Source of the DNA: Cytophagales bacterium CG12_big_fil_rev_8_21_14_0_65_40_12
Lineage (GTDB): Bacteria; Bacteroidota; Bacteroidia; Cytophagales; Cyclobacteriaceae
DNA length: 64,000 nt
Assembly: GCA_002786855.1 (NCBI GenBank)
Contig: PCUU01000082.1
Span: forward strand, 1-64,000
Direction of reading: 5' to 3'
The position numbers and the translations under genes are program-made. Numbering within the stretch: position 1 is the first letter of the stretch; every line of letters begins with the position of its first letter. A model generated the notes under the pieces. That model searched no databases and was not told where the DNA came from. It saw nothing but the letters and a program-made list of their open reading frames with translations. Shown here piece by piece: positions 63,384-64,000 of this stretch.

Positions 63384-64000
63384 TCAGGTGAGCATTCCAC
63401 CATCCACTTGGATAGTCTGCCCAGTAACATAAGCCGACATTTCTGAGGCTAAGAATACACAAACATTGGCAACATCTTCACCAGAACCGCCTCTTCTTAA
63501 AGGAATGGCATCTCTCCAGCTTTGTACTGTTTTTTCGTCCAAGGCATCGGTCATTTCAGTTTCGATAAAACCTGGAGCTACCGCATTTGAACGGATGCCT
63601 CTAGAGCCTAATTCTAATGCCACTGATTTTGTAAAACCAATAATACCCGCTTTCGAAGCAGCGTAATTGGCTTGACCCGCGTTTCCTTTCAAGCCTACTA
63701 CAGAAGTAATATTGATAATTGAACCAGATCTTTGCTTCATCATGGTGCGGGTAGCCGACTTTACGGTATTGAAGCAAGATTTTAGATTGACATTCATTAC
63801 CTCGTCCCACATCTCTTCCGTCATTCTCATCAGAAGGTTGTCCCTAGTAATGCCAGCATTATTGACAAGTACATCTAAGCTGCCAAACTCGGCCACAACA
63901 TCGTTGATCAAAGCTTCAGCCGCTGCAAATTCAGCCGCATTAGAGCGATATCCTTTGGCTTTAATGCCGAAAGCGGCCAATTCTTTCTCCAATGCCTCAC
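63384..64000 (-). CDS. fabG: 3-oxoacyl-[acyl-carrier-protein] reductase, 5' part outside window
   Basis: This is a short-chain dehydrogenase whose N-terminal Rossmann Gly motif lies beyond the right edge; about 205 C-terminal residues are visible. Present are the [16 protein letters not shown] motif, the catalytic Ser ([12 protein letters not shown]), YxxxK (YAASKAG), [13 protein letters not shown] and the C-terminal [12 protein letters not shown]. This pattern fits FabG, the NADPH-dependent keto-reduction step of fatty-acid synthesis. It has no close downstream partner on this strand. Confidence 0.92.
   Translation of the reverse strand, partial: EALEKELAAFGIKAKGYRSNAAEFAAAEALINDVVAEFGSLDVLVNNAGITRDNLLMRMTEEMWDEVMNVNLKSCFNTVKSATRTMMKQRSGSIINITSVVGLKGNAGQANYAASKAGIIGFTKSVALELGSRGIRSNAVAPGFIETEMTDALDEKTVQSWRDAIPLRRGGSGEDVANVCVFLASEMSAYVTGQTIQVDGGMLT

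Overview
The window comes from a chromosome of a member of the Bacteroidota, most likely a marine-type Cytophagales relative of Roseivirga or Fulvivirga. The genus is a guess. Support comes from the family set (HYC_CC_PP, GWxTD, DUF4494, DUF2723, DUF6090-like, long PurF variant) and from promoters of the Bacteroidota form TTTG-N19-TAnnTTTG. Strong Shine-Dalgarno sites are absent and many starts are GTG or TTG. Coding density is high, and no gene-free stretch exceeds about 270 bases.

Layout. 1-6910 (minus) is a metal-efflux cluster: a Cys-rich HYC_CC_PP protein, a CusA/CzcA pump, an acetolactate-decarboxylase-fold lipoprotein, a TolC-like channel and the start of an Asp-box lipoprotein. 7005-8146 holds two tandem outer-membrane barrel paralogues. 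8320-11101 is homogentisate dioxygenase and an S41 protease. 11279-15361 carries a hemerythrin protein, ruvX, def, a Dabb lipoprotein and an AGCS symporter. 15425-16905 is a small AT-rich accessory patch in which two genes are each followed by the same two-hairpin repeat. 16906-34254 is mostly housekeeping: SGNH hydrolase, DUF4494, RNA methyltransferases, patatin, rlmB, GWxTD, DUF2723, Lrp, a PyrR-like enzyme, MscS, panB and icd.

34322-52984 is respiratory complex I, split in two. A Lon-substrate-binding-domain gene leads into nuoA and nuoB. An ATPase/TOPRIM gene pair then sits inside the operon before nuoC and nuoD, joined to nuoC by a stop/start overlap. After nuoD, where nuoE-F-G would normally lie, there is a 5.4-kb block with a TPR/SH3 protein, tRNA-Lys, a small exported protein, an outer-membrane protein, a vanadium-haloperoxidase-like lipoprotein and murI. 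nuoH to nuoN then follow. No nuoE, nuoF or nuoG is present in the window. NuoI carries a long Pro/Lys-rich repetitive tail.

52994-64000 contains a purF-type gene, a sensor kinase, atpD-atpC behind a perfect consensus promoter, several exported or membrane proteins, a large VWA/Bat-like membrane protein and the 3' part of fabG.

The strongest candidate for an undescribed system is the ATPase (35974-37002) plus TOPRIM/DUF3226 protein (36999-37574) embedded in the nuo operon. It resembles the two-gene ATPase-TOPRIM anti-phage modules (OLD, PARIS and AbiL type). Its placement would tie defence expression to respiration.
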